Positions 1 through 11,436 of a stretch of 64,000 nt of DNA are shown here, piece after piece. The first letter of the stretch is position 1. Each line of letters begins with the position of its first letter. The notes beneath the pieces are model-generated. The model had not been told where the DNA came from, searched no databases, and saw only the letters and a program-made list of their open reading frames with translations. The translations under genes and the position numbers were made by a program. Source of the DNA: Lineus longissimus (Eukaryota; Nemertea; Pilidiophora; Heteronemertea; Lineidae); NCBI RefSeq assembly GCF_910592395.1, contig NC_088318.1:5232756-5296755 (forward strand), given 5' to 3'.

Positions 1-487
1 TTTTGAGAAGAAACGATCGAGGGACTCGGGATTCAGGAATATGAAATGACTCGGAACCAAGACTTGGCACGAAATACCCGGAGTTCGGAATTTTGATACT
101 CCAGGGTGATTGCAAATAGTTCGATGCATGTATTCTTAGCTAAAATTAAAATTCTAACACAATAGCGCATGAATAATAAAAAACGCTGTCGTTTCAATAA
201 AAACATGACTTCTTACAACGCTTACCATAAATAATAAATTTATCAAGACAACTCGATCGTTCTTATTGCAAATTGTTCGTAAAGTGTAACGATTACCGCT
301 GTGAGAACCAATTAAATGTTTAGATCATATTTCGTTCTGCCCTATAGACGAGTTAGATCAGTTGTCATAATAGAGAATGAATTAAACATGTCTGACATGC
401 AGCTGGATGCAGTTTATGATATAGAAAATTACATGACGGGAATCGTATGTACTTGCTCAATAATATTGTGCCAGCCATGCTGATTAC

Positions 488-618
488 CAGCAAACTTTCA
501 TTCGCTTGCATTATATGAATTAAATAGTCCAGATTAACGACGTGCATCGAACAGACAATAAAAATAATCGTGCCAGTATGAGGTAATGGCTCTTCGGAAA
601 ATGCTATTGTCATCAATT
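488..618 (-). CDS. candidate internal exon, unidentified protein
   Basis: An open stretch of 131 bases on the minus strand. It is bounded by a possible acceptor (TATTTTAG just upstream) and a possible donor (CTG then GTAATC). It would enter with two bases of a split codon and leave in phase 0. The translated piece contains TIAFSEEPLPHTG and a hydrophobic run, TIIFIVCSMHVV. No family is recognised. The entry phase matches the exit phase of the candidate exon at 3506-3335 on the same strand, so it may be a downstream exon of that gene. The donor is weak and the open stretch is short, so chance is quite possible. Confidence 0.25.
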
Positions 619-725
619 CTAAAATACCTGGATTTAATAGAACAAACCGCACTTTACAGAGTAAATGCACTATGCGCAAGCGAAGCCTCGTTTTGACGTC
701 AGCGGTTATGGTTATGTTAACATGG

Positions 726-977
726 GGCAGCGGTAGCGAAGTGGAAGAGAGTCGGCCTCATGATCAGGAGGTCGTGGGTTCGACTCCCGGCCAAGTCACT
801 GCTTAGTTCCCCTTCTGGTCGAGTTCAAGTGAGCACCTTCTGGTTGCTCCTTGTAACCCCTGATTGATTTCTTTGGAGACCGGGGTAATAATATAATATC
901 CCAAAGCGCTTTGAGCGAGAACTATAGTGTCACGGAATTGCGCTACATAAAAGACTCATTATTTATTATCATTTTAT
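726..977 (+). mobile_element. tRNA-derived SINE with CR1/L2-like tail
   Basis: The head has tRNA-like RNA polymerase III signals. A box A-like TAGCGAAGTGG is followed about 45 bases later by GGTTCGACTCC, a perfect match to the B-box consensus. A unique body follows. The 3' part reads AAAGCGCTTTGAGCGAG and then GCGCTACATAAA, ending in a TTATTATT-rich tail. Tails of this kind are shared with CR1/L2-type LINEs, which are thought to mobilise such SINEs. It cannot be a working tRNA gene, because the anticodon arm does not fold properly and the 3' body continues. No flanking duplication was established. Confidence 0.75.
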
Positions 978-1266
978 ACACACACGACAGTATTTTTAAA
1001 TACTGTTGTGTGGGTACACGCAGTTTGATTTAAACATTTAAGAATTCCGACTGGGACCAGTGCACAATTAGTAATTATCAAGTCGAATTCCAAGTCGTCG
1101 TGATAACCTACGACATGAAAACGAAATGGTTAACATTTTGACTTTGAAATATTATTGTGAAGATGCAGGTGGGATAACAATATGAAAGCTTTCGTCAACT
1201 CATGAAATTCGAATATATCATTAGATACAGTGTACATGCAACGGTACAGTTCAATCCCAAAAATGA

Positions 1267-1753
1267 TTGTATTTAATGGGAGTCGCAAAGGGTGCGCAAC
1301 CTGTAAATTTGACACGCCAATCTCCAACTTTTGTGCTAAAAGGTAAATGTCAACTGGATCTGTGGGAATTACGAAGCTGTTCGTTTTTGTTAATGCGTGG
1401 CAACGGGTCTGAAATACGAAGCGTCGGACCTAGTGGTGTTGATTCAGTCGCGATCCTACCAATGCTTACGGGAGAATCGTGGATCAGGTTTCATGTTTCA
1501 AAGCACGTAACAGTAGTAGAATTGAGAAAATAATACGGAACTAGAATGTGTGTAGGATTTGTACTCGCCACTAAGGAGGTTTAGTCGTGTTGTCCATTAT
1601 CCGATTGCATGCCGGGCTGAATTGTTCAGACGAATTCAAACTGATTACTACACGGGTTTATCTGGCTTCTCTTGCAAGTTTTATGGTGACAAAGGGCAGA
1701 TTAGAGCGCGAAGGGGCTTGAAACTGACACTTGAAATGAGACGATGGCTTTGA
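1267..1753 (+). other. two adjacent open stretches, coding status unclear
   Basis: Two consecutive plus-strand open stretches (1267-1533 and 1559-1753, 88 and 64 codons) lie in different frames. The first contains GNGSEIRSVGPSGVDSVAI. Neither has an ATG in a good context, a convincing splice site or a recognisable domain. They may be a decayed coding remnant or chance. Confidence 0.15.
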
Positions 1754-2660
1754 AACATTGAAGTTATATGTAACACTCCAACATCGTAAAACGGTCTTTC
1801 GAAAAGTGCGCTTTTTTCTCTTGGTTAATGTCGTCTTCGATCCATAATCAAATATAAGATCAAAGTGTCACCAATTTGCCCTTTATATAGTTAACTCAGT
1901 AAAATTTATTGAAATATGTCATGTATAAATACAGTATATTCACATATATAGGCAAATTAAAACGCACTACACGAAACATTCTATCAAATACGAAGAATGC
2001 CTAGATAAAATATGATGTCATTAACTTTTAGGGTTTTCCGGCTACAAACTGCACCAAGTGCTCACTTTTTGAAATGTACCCCAAATGTATTTTTTTAGCA
2101 CTTCAGCAAGGAAAATTAAACACCTTGATGTACTGTAGAATAGCAAAACCACCCGAGTTGGATTTCTGAGTCAGCAAATCACACGATATTCTCCAACATT
2201 TCCAAAGCAGCGATAATATTTAAGCATATTCTCTCTGTCAGTATTGTCCTCCATTGCACGTGTATTGCATGTGTAATGTACACTAGTGTATGCGACAAGT
2301 ATGCTCGAACAAAATGCCATTAATGTGGCGATTTACTAAAGATCTTCGAGTCTGCCGTAATGTAACCCTGTTTGATATTACTAAAATGAATATTCATTCC
2401 CATTTTGAGCAGATTATAAAACTGTTCAAGGGCCAAAACCCACCTCGCTTCAAATCATGGTCTGCACGAACAAACCTGATCACACAGCAATTTTCCATTC
2501 GCTACCAAAATAGTGCGCATAAAACCCCTTAAAATCACTTTCGGACAAAGACTTGAAAATGATGCAACATCGGAAACTTTTTTGAATGTTTGGAATAAAA
2601 AAAAGCCACAGAGAGTCTTGTAGTTTCGTGGATGAGGGAATTCATCACATTCAGATTGCA
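1754..2660. other. no gene seen
   Basis: AT-rich sequence with no coding, RNA or repeat signal I can support. The open stretch at 2290-2532 has no splice or start support. Confidence 0.5.
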
Positions 2661-2858
2661 ATGGCGGCCAATTCAAGCAGTGTGAGAAGGACGGCGCCTC
2701 TACTCTCACTGCGCAAGGAGTATGATATCACGAGTGACTGGTTTGGCCAGGATATCCACGAGACCGTAAATTACCTTGTCACGCCACAAAAAAAACAACA
2801 ACGCCAAATTGCTTCCTCGACCCCCGATATACCACAATCCGTCATATCCAAATCTCCG
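2661..2858 (+). CDS. candidate first coding exon, unidentified protein
   Basis: A 66-codon open stretch starts at an ATG in good context (GCAATGGCGGCC, also a YY1-like start-site motif). It ends exactly at a strong donor, CCG then GTAAGC, leaving phase 0. The peptide begins MAANSSSVRRTAPLLSLRKE and continues with an aromatic patch (SDWFGQD) and a Gln/Lys-rich, probably disordered part ending VISKSP. Codon third positions vary as in coding DNA. No family is recognised. The next exon was not identified; phase-0 candidates further along the plus strand are at 11711, 18835 and 63448, but joining them is guesswork. Confidence 0.5.
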
Positions 2859-3157
2859 GTAAGCAGAATTACTCTCAATTAATCAAGATGATGGGTTGTT
2901 TATATTGCCAGCCGCCGCCAAGGTCTTGGCCGAGTGACCCCATCACGGGGATAGCTGTCATCAGATATGTACAATATAGGCGATTGAGTTGCAATTAATT
3001 GCCGTTGTCCTTGATCTCTCTCGGTCAAGTCTGATGTCCAGAGTTACATTATACAGCAACGTATAAATCACCAAATAATCTGCTTTTCTTTCCATTTCTG
3101 GATAAAAAATGGCTGTGCCATTTTTGGAATATATTATGCAATTTTTGCTGTTGGGTT

Positions 3158-3170
3158 GGGGGGGGGGGGG
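3158..3170. repeat. poly-G run (13)
   Basis: Thirteen consecutive G bases, followed by a further G-rich stretch to about 3212. This is one of several long G or C homopolymers in the window and is able to form G-quadruplex structure. Confidence 0.9.
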
Positions 3171-3334
3171 TCGTGTGGGTGGGTGCGTGTGTGGATCTGG
3201 GAGGAGGGGGCCTGCGATCACTTCTACAGAGTCAATTGGAATAATCAAATGCTTATTCCCCATCAATTACTTATCACGCCCTCTCTTGCTGGCTGTTGCA
3301 TTTCGCAAAGTACATGTATCTGAAATATCTTTAC

Positions 3335-3506
3335 CTTTCACATTTGAATCAAGCTGAGAAAACTTTACAGAACTGGGTGGCTTCGGTGAATTGTCAAACC
3401 TTGTCCCCCCGCATACGTTTATTTGCCTTTGATTCAGTCCTATATCGACCACCCTGAGTTGTGTTTCGTGGGGCTCACTGTTATCAAGATTTGCACTCAT
3501 GACCCT
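3335..3506 (-). CDS. candidate exon, unidentified protein
   Basis: A 172-base minus-strand open stretch begins after a possible acceptor (AGTCTTATCAG). It ends at a donor, GAAAG then GTAAAG, leaving one base of a split codon. It contains an ATG at 3500 followed by SANLDNSEPHETQLRVVDIG, then a Pro/Ser-rich segment (NSPKPPSSVKFSQ). The composition is soluble and polar, with no recognised domain. It could be a first exon from the ATG, or an internal exon in phase 0. In the second case it can follow the upstream exon at 6312-5896 in frame. The reverse strand is unremarkable. Confidence 0.4.
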
Positions 3507-3794
3507 CTGATAAGACTGTTAAACAATGGGAATATAGGCCTCGAGGCAACTGGGCTATTGTTTAACGACAATAGACCGTGTATTGTGCTGGGCCTGAATT
3601 CTTTCAACTGAGAGATTGAAAGGGGTCAAAATAACATTGTGATTACTTTCCTACTTCGTTGTTATTAACTCTATGTAATTTTCTGCGGAACCCGTCTATT
3701 TCAGTTTTACGATAACACGGATATAACATGCATTTGCACCAGGCTACATGTTGAACCTGAACAAAGCGTGAAAGCGACAACTCAGCCTATTCAA

Positions 3795-4062
3795 CATTAA
3801 AGAGATCAAGTCGTAGCACAAAATCCTTATTTAGACTAGCTGAACGTAGTGACAATAACTAAATTGGTGATTACCTCTGATGCAGTTCATTGATTGGAAT
3901 CAGTAATGTTATACAACGTTATGCAATATTACCCGGATGCAAAGCTCACATAATCAACTACCAGAGGGGAACTCGAAACTGCTAAGATTTATCAACGGAA
4001 GCCTATTCCCGCCTTAGGTTTTAACCGGGCGGTCAAAAACTCCCCATTTTTATGAGCGTTTC
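3795..4062 (-). repeat. interspersed repeat family A, copy 1
   Basis: The reverse complement of this segment matches 14590-14800 over two blocks. One block is around ATGGGGAGTTTTTGACCG and TTAGCAGTTTCGAGTTCCCC. The other is around ACGTTCAGCTAGTCTAAATA. A third, shorter copy is at 5664-5755. Copies are clearly diverged. This is a dispersed repeat of about 260 bp, of unknown class (non-autonomous transposon or SINE). The open stretch at 3992-4189 lies within it and is not a gene. Confidence 0.7.
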
Positions 4063-4846
4063 GCGATAGGTTTCCTTTAAACAGTTCACATGTAGAAACG
4101 AATATATAAGGTTCAAATAAACACATCAACGGAATGAACATGATGGATGGCCCCGTGACAAATAGGTTGGCATATGAGGTTGAAAACAACCTACATTCGA
4201 CGCGCTTGTGTATCGGGTTTTTTTTAGCTTCGTTTGCAATTTTTAATTGCCGGCGAAGCTTATCGCATACCGCCTTTTCTTCGATATAACCGTTAGTGCC
4301 GGACTACTTCGAGAAATCATGTAATATTTGATTCGCTGTACACTGTACAATACATAGATGTATGTGGCGTATGAATACATACATTGCTTTTTCACATGAA
4401 AATATCGCTACCGAACAACGAACCAGGCTGAGGAATTAATGCGAGCATAGTTCCCAAGAAATTGAGTTGTCGCATAGAGTTGTCGATGTTATTTTATCTA
4501 GGGGGATTGTAAATATTCTGCTCCAATTGTAGGATGCTGTTTAGCCATGATACTATCTGTAATTTTGATGTGGTTTATTAGGAAAATTTTAACGTCAACA
4601 ATCCAATGTCGCCTCCGGAAATTCCCGAACCAAGGCGAAGTTGACGTCGATAGGTCATGTGATCGCCTGTCGAAATGGCGTATCGTTAAATTCCTAGAAA
4701 TATTTTGAAGTAAACTTCATCTAAATTCACCACTTTATCGACGGAATATCTTACTCAAAGCCAGGTACTTTGATTATTATTAGTTTAGGAACGTAACCAG
4801 TGTGTTGTCATATCTTTATTTAGCGATATTTGTCTGCATTTTGAAG

Positions 4847-4970
4847 GCTTTGATCTCCGCCACCCCCAAGCGAAGCTCCCAGGTCGACAGGCTTCTGGTC
4901 TACTGCATTATTATTGAAAATCTGTTAGACTTTCTATTGAGCTGCTGGGCCCTAATTCTTTTATCTATAT
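4847..4970 (+). CDS. candidate exon of a membrane protein
   Basis: An open stretch begins after a possible acceptor (CTGCATTTTGAAG) and ends at a fair donor (ATAT then GTATGA) in phase 1. It encodes a basic segment (TPKRSSQVDR) followed by a long hydrophobic stretch rich in Leu, Ile and Cys, which reads as one or two membrane spans. The next candidate exon at 5271 enters with two bases, so the phases agree. No family is recognised. Hydrophobic open stretches also arise by chance in T-rich DNA, so support is modest. Confidence 0.28.
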
Positions 4971-5270
4971 GTATGAGGTTAACGGCAAAATAACATCTTG
5001 CGTCTTTCTCGCTGGACAATAAACAACTATACAATCAATTGTACATCAATAATCACCATCTGATGCCGACTGCCGCTCCTCCAGTGACTGGCATCGGCTG
5101 GCCACGATGTATGATTGGCAATCGATTACTTTTGGATCATGGGAGCTTAATTCCGTGAGGAATGATAATCATGCTGTGTTGGTGACCGAGTGATATAGAT
5201 TCTTTGTTAGATTATGATGTATAACCCACTTAATTTCTGATTTGTCTCCAATAGCACATAACGTCAATAG

Positions 5271-5473
5271 TGTTGCTGCATTTCCTCTTGGATGTGTGCG
5301 CTAGGTTGTGGCTGGGGACCATCGATTTTAAGGATAATAAAAAACAACGAATCCTAAGAAATGTCAAGGTTTTGGTCTGCAGTTCATTGTTTCTTTCGTC
5401 CCTAGCAGTGTTCACAGTGGCCGTGATCTCACCAATCTTACCAAATAGTTTAAGTGTACGGTTGCGACTTTGA
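5271..5473 (+). CDS. candidate terminal exon of a membrane protein
   Basis: The stretch follows an acceptor-like CGTCAATAG and runs to a TGA at 5471-5473. Joined in phase to 4847-4970, it gives hydrophobic segments around LLHFLLDVCARLWLG and VLVCSSLFLSSLAVFTVAV, separated by a charged loop (DFKDNKKQRILRN). That pattern resembles a small multi-pass membrane protein. No family signature is visible, and the start of the protein was not found. Confidence 0.28.
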
Positions 5474-5663
5474 TCATCGAGACCAAAAATTCAATACCAT
5501 AATTGGAAAAAGATGACGAAAAAGCAAAACAGGATGCAATATATACCCCGTAGTACTCATTGGTTATCTTCAGAACTGGTTTTCAGAATCTCAAGAGCGT
5601 TAGTTTATTTTGCATTTCGTTGAAAATGTAGCAAATTGGCGTCGACCGAATAACCTTAAAGGG

Positions 5664-5755
5664 AAGGGCCCGCCAAAAAATGGGGAGTTTTGGACGGCCC
5701 GGTCAAAACCTTAGGCGGGAATAAGGTTTCATTGATAAATATAAGGAGTTTCAAG
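5664..5755 (+). repeat. interspersed repeat family A, copy 2 (fragment)
   Basis: A short fragment matches the GC-rich part of the repeat at 3795-4062 and 14590-14800, around AATGGGGAGTTTTGGACG and CCTTAGGCGGGAATAAGG. It lies just beyond the 3' side of the minus-strand exon at 6312-5896. Confidence 0.6.
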
Positions 5756-5895
5756 GCCCCCAAATTACTTGTAAGGTTCAATAGATACTGGCCTTTCATT
5801 GGTTTACCGTTTGCGTATCATTTACATACTCTCATCTTGAAAAATATGACAATATTTACGATCACGTTATTGATTTTTGCAACATTTTCGGTAAC

Positions 5896-6312
5896 GCGCC
5901 CCTTGCGGATCTGTAAGGTACCATTCGGATGCTTGAAAAATGTTAGTGGCGTGGCTCCATCTGCTACAGCTGTCACCGCGCCGGTGTTAGTCTCACGTCT
6001 TGGCGTCTGCACCACCCTTCGGGAACACCTCAATGCCGTTGGCGTGCTGACGAGACCAGCGTCTCTAGAGGCTCCGACATTCGCCATGAGCAGTGACAGG
6101 TCACTTGGCTGGAATGGCCCCATCTCCTCTTCACTCATGTTCATTGCCAGCAATTCTGGCAAATATCTTGAGTCGTCATGGTTGTCAAACAAGTCTTGGA
6201 TAATATGCTGCTCCATTTCTTCTGTACTGTTCGGATCAGGGGCATCGCTCTCCACCGGCCCAGAATCCACCGGCGACTCGAAATCCATACTACTATTCTC
6301 TCCATTTTCCAT
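5896..6312 (-). CDS. candidate first coding exon, acidic unidentified protein
   Basis: The minus-strand ATG at 6312 sits in good context (GAGAAAATGG) and opens 139 codons. Upstream in-frame codons continue to 6489 but look like 5' leader. The protein starts MENGENSSMDFES and is strongly acidic at first (EEMEQHIIQDLFDNHDD). It then has LPELLAMNMSEEEMGPFQPS, a basic CSRRVVQTPRRET patch and finally FFKHPNGTLQIRKG. After the proposed donor (CGC then GTTACC) the frame turns into AT-rich, noncoding-looking sequence. The donor is weak; AATG then GTACCT is an alternative. The composition suggests a nuclear regulatory protein, but this is only inference and I do not recognise the family. Taken as phase 0, it can join 3506-3335. 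Confidence 0.55.
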
Positions 6313-6553
6313 TTTCTCCTCTCTCCAACTCACTACTATCGCTATTGACTGCGTAACATACACTAACATTCTTTCGCTATCATTGCTAACTTCATTTACT
6401 AGAACACTGGCCTCTTTGTAGCCGATTATGTAACCCATAGTGGAAACACCTGACAGCGCCGCCCGGCAGGATACACGTGCTACTGGCATATTTATAACTC
6501 GTAGTAAATAAGGTTCTAAAAATATGCAAATGAGATGCCGTATATGGAAACCA

Positions 6554-6561
6554 TGACGTCA
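6554..6561. promoter_or_regulatory. perfect CRE palindrome TGACGTCA
   Basis: A full CRE/ATF palindrome sits about 240 bases upstream of the minus-strand ATG at 6312. Nearby sequence is moderately GC-rich and contains repeated GGCGCT motifs (6590-6616). This fits a TATA-less promoter of the minus-strand gene. No expression data exist. Confidence 0.4.
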
Positions 6562-7214
6562 CTAAGCAGTGCTTATTTCTGCTACGGGTGGCGCTGTTGC
6601 TTGCTTCTGGAGGCGCTATTCAACCTCTTTAAGGAAATAATCTAGCGTATTATGTAAATGAAAACTTGCAACGATGAAATATCGCCAGTTGTGTAAAAAT
6701 CTTGTTTTGGCATTATCGCACCGGAAGACTCAAAGCAGACGCTCCAAATAATATGTTCAATATCAATTTCGAATTTCTTCTTGTATCACGTTATCCACGT
6801 TACAAGCAAGTACATTGTAGTAACTGAAACGAAATGCCTAGTACACATGCAAAGGAAATCCTCCTCAACCTGACTGATTGGAACGAGTGGTATTTTGCCT
6901 CCAGTCTTTTTACAAATGTAGTAAATTTTAATAAGCTGGTTTGGTTACAAGCTTGGTGGTGATTTAAACAACTGGCTGTGCTTGCCGCGGGCAATAGCAA
7001 AGGAGAAAACCTTGCGCAATGATAAGTTAGGTTTGGATTACATACGGTAGTGGTTACGAATATGGTTGGTGGAAGACGTCTAGCGGACTTATGACGTATT
7101 ACACACATAGAAGCATTGTAATACTATACATGCATACAGAAACTATTAATTCGCATTTAGGAATTAATCACAACTCATGTGTAGGCAAATTATTTTTACT
7201 TCAGAGCATTTAGA

Positions 7215-7787
7215 ATGATGATCGTATCCGGGCATTACCGCAACCGTGCATCATTGGATACATTGATAACACACAAAAGAGAATTAACAAACTTGACTGA
7301 GCCCTATGCTGTGATTGATGTTGCTTTTATAGATCAACATGATCAAATATTTGCATTTTCCAATTCCTTGAGCAATCGTTTTATCTATATCACAACGATA
7401 TCATGGCAGAGACAATTTTTTAATTGTGCGTTATTGCAGAATCGTTTCAGTCGGTCGTTAAAGTTAATTATCTGTACTTTTAAAAAAAGGAGCATTGTTT
7501 GGTTATTAAGGTTTTTCCATGCCTTTTCCGAACCCTTTATGTCGCGAATTTTGCCATTCACTCTTGCCTTCCGCAGCATTGCGGCAAAAACTTCCAAACC
7601 GATGCTTTGCAGTTATGATATCTCGAGTCCATTCTTTCGAGGTTATGATCGAGATAGAACGGCTCAACTTGCGTTAGGTTCTTTCCATATTGTGATATTC
7701 TGTTACTTCCGGATCCGTGCTGTGTTTCTGTGTTGCTTTGTTTCTTTGTTTTCTCTCTGTTCTTGTAGCCCCATAGATCATGTATAG
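7215..7787 (+). other. 190-codon uninterrupted open stretch, unassigned
   Basis: This is a long plus-strand open stretch with an ATG start. The peptide is rich in Phe, Ser, Arg and Cys and has no recognisable domain. Its end is a T/C-rich tract. Part of the opposite strand (7597-7385, with AAMLRKARVNGKIRDIKG) also reads openly and looks at least as protein-like, so the plus frame could be its shadow. No splice signals were found that decide between them. Confidence 0.2.
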
Positions 7788-7897
7788 TTTGTCCGTCTCA
7801 AATGCCTTCCAGAGCCCAGCTGCGCAGCCTACCTATAACCGATACTAAACAACTGAAATACCCCGAGTCAATGATCCACCTTCTTTCGTAATGTAAC

Positions 7898-8011
7898 TCA
7901 GAACAGCGGCTTCTTTTGTTCTTTCCAGAACTCCTGGTGTTTCCGCGCTTGGCTTTGCTGCATTTCTTTACATTTCTCCTGATTCTCTCGCGTAATTCTG
8001 CATATGTCTCT
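7898..8011 (-). CDS. candidate terminal exon, helical/coiled-coil C-terminus
   Basis: After a pyrimidine-rich acceptor (GGCTTTCTTTACTTGAG) the minus strand reads 37 codons to a TGA. The peptide includes RITRENQEKCKEMQQSQARK and ends HQEFWKEQKKPLF. It is rich in Glu, Gln and Lys and would form an amphipathic helix, as at the end of many coiled-coil proteins. No family is recognised. A plus-strand miniature transposon begins 42 bases upstream of the acceptor. Confidence 0.35.
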   Translation of the reverse strand, partial: RDICRITRENQEKCKEMQQSQARKHQEFWKEQKKPLF

Positions 8012-8053
8012 CTCAAGTAAAGAAAGCCTCAAGAGAAATTACATTAATTTCTA

Positions 8054-8140
8054 CAGGGTGGCCCAGAATTATTTTCGCTCACACAATGGACACACAATAA
8101 AATTCTATTGTCCAAAGGAAAATAATTCTGGGCTACCCTG
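8054..8140. mobile_element. 87 bp mariner-like miniature element
   Basis: The terminal inverted repeats begin CAGGGTGGCCCAGAATTATT on the left, and CAGGGTAGCCCAGAATTATT on the right when read inward: about 24 bp with one mismatch. Both ends are flanked by TA, the target duplication of Tc1/mariner elements. An inner hairpin (ACAATGGACA... with TTGTCC) fills most of the space between. Far too short to encode a transposase. Confidence 0.8.
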
Positions 8141-10274
8141 TAGATATTGGAACCTTTTCCTTTCCGATAGCTGCATCTGTTTTAGGTGTTGGTAAACAAT
8201 AGGCTAATGTGTCAAGGACTTCCTTTATAGACATTGATTTGCCAAAGCTGCCCTTAGGGGAACGTTGGTATTCCAGATTCATAACAATGAGACCGCCTGT
8301 CCTCATTGTTCGGTATCCATTTGTTCACCATTTAGGCGATGAGGAACTTTATTAGCGGCAGGCAACAGTAGTTAGCGGTCCAGTACGCAATCGTTTTCCA
8401 GCCCATGTCAATTGCATCCACAAAAGGTTCTGTATTGTATTGTGTTGGATAGATTACTGACACCTTCGGCAATAAAGTCCCTCATTAGTGTGTATTTTAG
8501 CTACTTTGGGCAGTTCCTTTATCTCACAGTCTTTTATATCAGGTGCCTGGATTAAAAAATCCTGATCCATAACACCAACACAAAATAGATGATGTTATAT
8601 TTGTCAAACAACTTGACTTGATTCACTACTGGTCTTCTTCTTTTCGTCGCATTTCCCTTCGGTTCTCATTGCGTTCACTTTGATCATTTTTAAAAATTCC
8701 TGCTAATAGCATTGAGTGAATTTTAATGAGATTCTCCAAAAACGAATTTTTAGCTAAAAAGAGTCCTACAAAGACGCTAATCGGCCGACCTCATGATGTT
8801 ACAGCACCACGACTTGAAAAGAGGGGTGACGATGGATGGAATCTACAAATGCGTCATGCTAAGGAGCAATTTTTGTCGCTTCTACCTGCGATCACAATCG
8901 CTGCTATGATTGACAAAAGGATATCTCGCCTGCCGGTAAAATCCGCCATCGCTGGGTTTGACAGAATCATGTCTTAGGCACCTGAGGCGACCACGAGCGA
9001 TTTTTGTCACATGCAAGCATGGGGGTGCGGCACAACATCGTTCAGATCACCTCACATGTTAACCATATCTCCGTTATGGATGCGATTTCTCCCTGTGAGA
9101 ACTAGACTCTAGGAGCAAAAATCATGACAAAGCAGTTTTCACAACCACAATCTATCTATTCTCCCTCAGAAATAGCCTGCACGTAAGTTTTTAGTCGTTC
9201 CCAGACCACAACTTTTTTGTTCATTCCGTATGAAAAAAGTCATAACGGCGACCACTTTTTATCGGAAGCAAACCCTATGAATTTCATCTGATTGATGGCA
9301 TCCGAATGTATTTGCGTTATTCTGATGACCTAACTGACATTCTGATTGCTTCACGTAAAAATATTGCGGTCTAGACTGGTTTTGCAGCTGGATATCTTTT
9401 TTTCCGCTACCCATGTCTGTAATGTCCAGCCCAATTGCAATAGAAATGATGAAGTGAATATTATTCTAGATATATGATTATGGCGATACATTTATTAGAA
9501 TTATAGATTGTCATCCTGACTTTGGAGCGAAACGACAGTTACATCAGGGCTGGTTAGGGTTAACCTAACACTCTGGGGGCGGGGAAGAATGACTGTTTCA
9601 GGAGCTGCTGGCGTTTTATGTAAAAGTGGTGACATCATCATGATAGTTTTTGGTCGATATTTCATTGAAACTGGGTAGGTAGATCACATTTAGAACCTTT
9701 CAAAATAGAGTTTGCCTGTGATAGACCATCAAAATAAATCAAAATTTCTCCGCCGAAATATTGCCGCATGCAATACCAATGGTCTTTCAAATCGGTTTAT
9801 TCTGGGGGGCAAATATTTTGCGGCCAAAAGGTGACCACGGCCATGTAGGTGAACATATGGCGTCCTCCGATGTAAAATTCAAGTGAAAAAATACCGTGAC
9901 TAAAGTAATGAAAAGAAGAACAACTTTTGATACTCTTTAACTTTGGGCACATCCTGATATGTTCCATTCAAACAGACAATGTCAATATAGATATAGATAT
10001 GTCAAACAAAAGAAATGAGTTATTTTTTCTGCCAGCTTTTACCACGACGAGCATTGTCATGTCACCCATAGAAGGATGATCGAAATCAAGTCAACCATCA
10101 CCTAACCGCTGGATCAACACAATAATCCCTGTATGAAATTTTCCCATACAGTAACTCTTTTCACTTTATGAGATCAGTGGAAAAATTTGTTTCTTGCCTA
10201 TGTCGTCTTAGTTTCTCAACAAATAATTTTTCACATGAGAAAAATGCACTTGGCGTAATTTTCATCATTGTCTG
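8141..10274. other. no well-supported gene
   Basis: Mostly AT-rich. Weak candidates only: an 83-codon open stretch at 8726-8977, and a short open piece around 9116-9184 (QFSQPQSIYSPSEIA) ending at a good donor, AC then GTAAGT, but with a poor acceptor. Confidence 0.4.
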
Positions 10275-10312
10275 GTGATGGAGTGTATGCATAATGGATT
10301 CAAGCAGATAAT

Positions 10313-10652
10313 TCATCTCTTAATGTTTGGCATTATTGTACATGAGCGTGAACAGTTAAATTTTGATTCTCTGTTACAGGCTACAGTACGGTATAAACCT
10401 GCCCATGTTTGCTCAACGAAGTGGGACTCCTCCAAATGCGAACTAGCTGCACAGCAGAGTTGGTTTAGAGGGCCACCAGTTGAACGGCTTGCGCAGCTTT
10501 CTGTCCCATTGGTTTCGCCGTCTGTCGGCTCTGTCTTGGAATCTGTGTCCACCATTAGCAGTACACCCATACACATAACATTGACGGCATTTTAGATCAT
10601 TATCATTAAAAAACGGATCGCTAAAAACTGGCAGACGAACAGGAAAAACCAT
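10313..10652. other. probable exonic region, frame and strand undecided
   Basis: A compositionally distinct block is open in three frames. On the minus strand, one frame follows a strong acceptor (GTTCGTCTGCCAG) and gives CRQCYVYGCTANGGHRF and then a basic tail ending at a stop. A second minus frame, from an ATG, gives the polar DTDSKTEPTDGETNGTES. On the plus strand, a good acceptor (TTCTCTGTTACAG, at 10379) opens two frames, the shorter ending RSGTPPNAN at a stop. At most one of these is the real reading, and I cannot choose between them. Confidence 0.3.
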
Positions 10653-11436
10653 TGAGCTACGCGAGCGCCTCTAGTGTCAACACCGCTCTTGTTTCCAGCA
10701 CCACCTGACCAACTGCGTAGTTTCTACGCCAGTTACTCATTAAAATCCGTGGCCGATGGCTACATGCTTACTATACCTGCGCATAATCCTGATTCAGAAG
10801 ACGATCACAGGAAGGACCGCGATGCCTCAATGTTCATTATTGGATGATTTTTTTGTTCTTGCTTTTGCTTATGTGACGATTTTTTAAAAAGCTTTCATTG
10901 CTGGCGTAAAAGCCACTGTCTGCAGAAAAAACTGATTGTTCTCTCCGTGATAGATTTCAAAAAAAAAATTCTCTCTCAATATATTCATATTGTCCATTCG
11001 TGATTTGTACTCAAAAAGATCCGCTGCAATCTCACGGAAAAGTGCGTGGCTACATCGTCGAATGTCTGGAAAAAACGATCTGGTCTAACTGCGGTTTGTC
11101 GTCATTTCTCGTGATGGCTTGTCTGCCGGAGATGACATTTTCTTTCATTTGAAGCATCATCAAACCTGTGGCCGAAGGCACCACCGCTCACCAGACGTAT
11201 TTTCTTGAAAAGTGCTGCACTTATTTGCCAACGAATAAAATATTTATCCAATATCTTGCTGAAAGCTTATGGGGACATCCTTTTCTTTGATAGGTCAGTT
11301 GCTGGCAAAAAAAACCAGGAAGCTTATCCATCATTGATCAACTCGATCTCTCAAGACTATTGACATATTAAGTGTTTTTGCCATCCATGATATATTGGTG
11401 CTTATATCATTCATGAAGAAGAAAACGGGAGTTGAA
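10653..11436. other. no gene seen
   Basis: No supported coding or RNA feature. AT-rich with short A and T homopolymers. Confidence 0.45.

Noticed and set aside
726-800. Functional tRNA gene
   Set aside because: The B box is perfect, but the anticodon arm and acceptor stem do not pair properly, and the sequence continues into a SINE body and tail.
5690-6421. 243-codon plus-strand open frame
   Set aside because: It is the antisense shadow of the better-supported minus-strand exon at 6312-5896, and its left part lies in a dispersed repeat.
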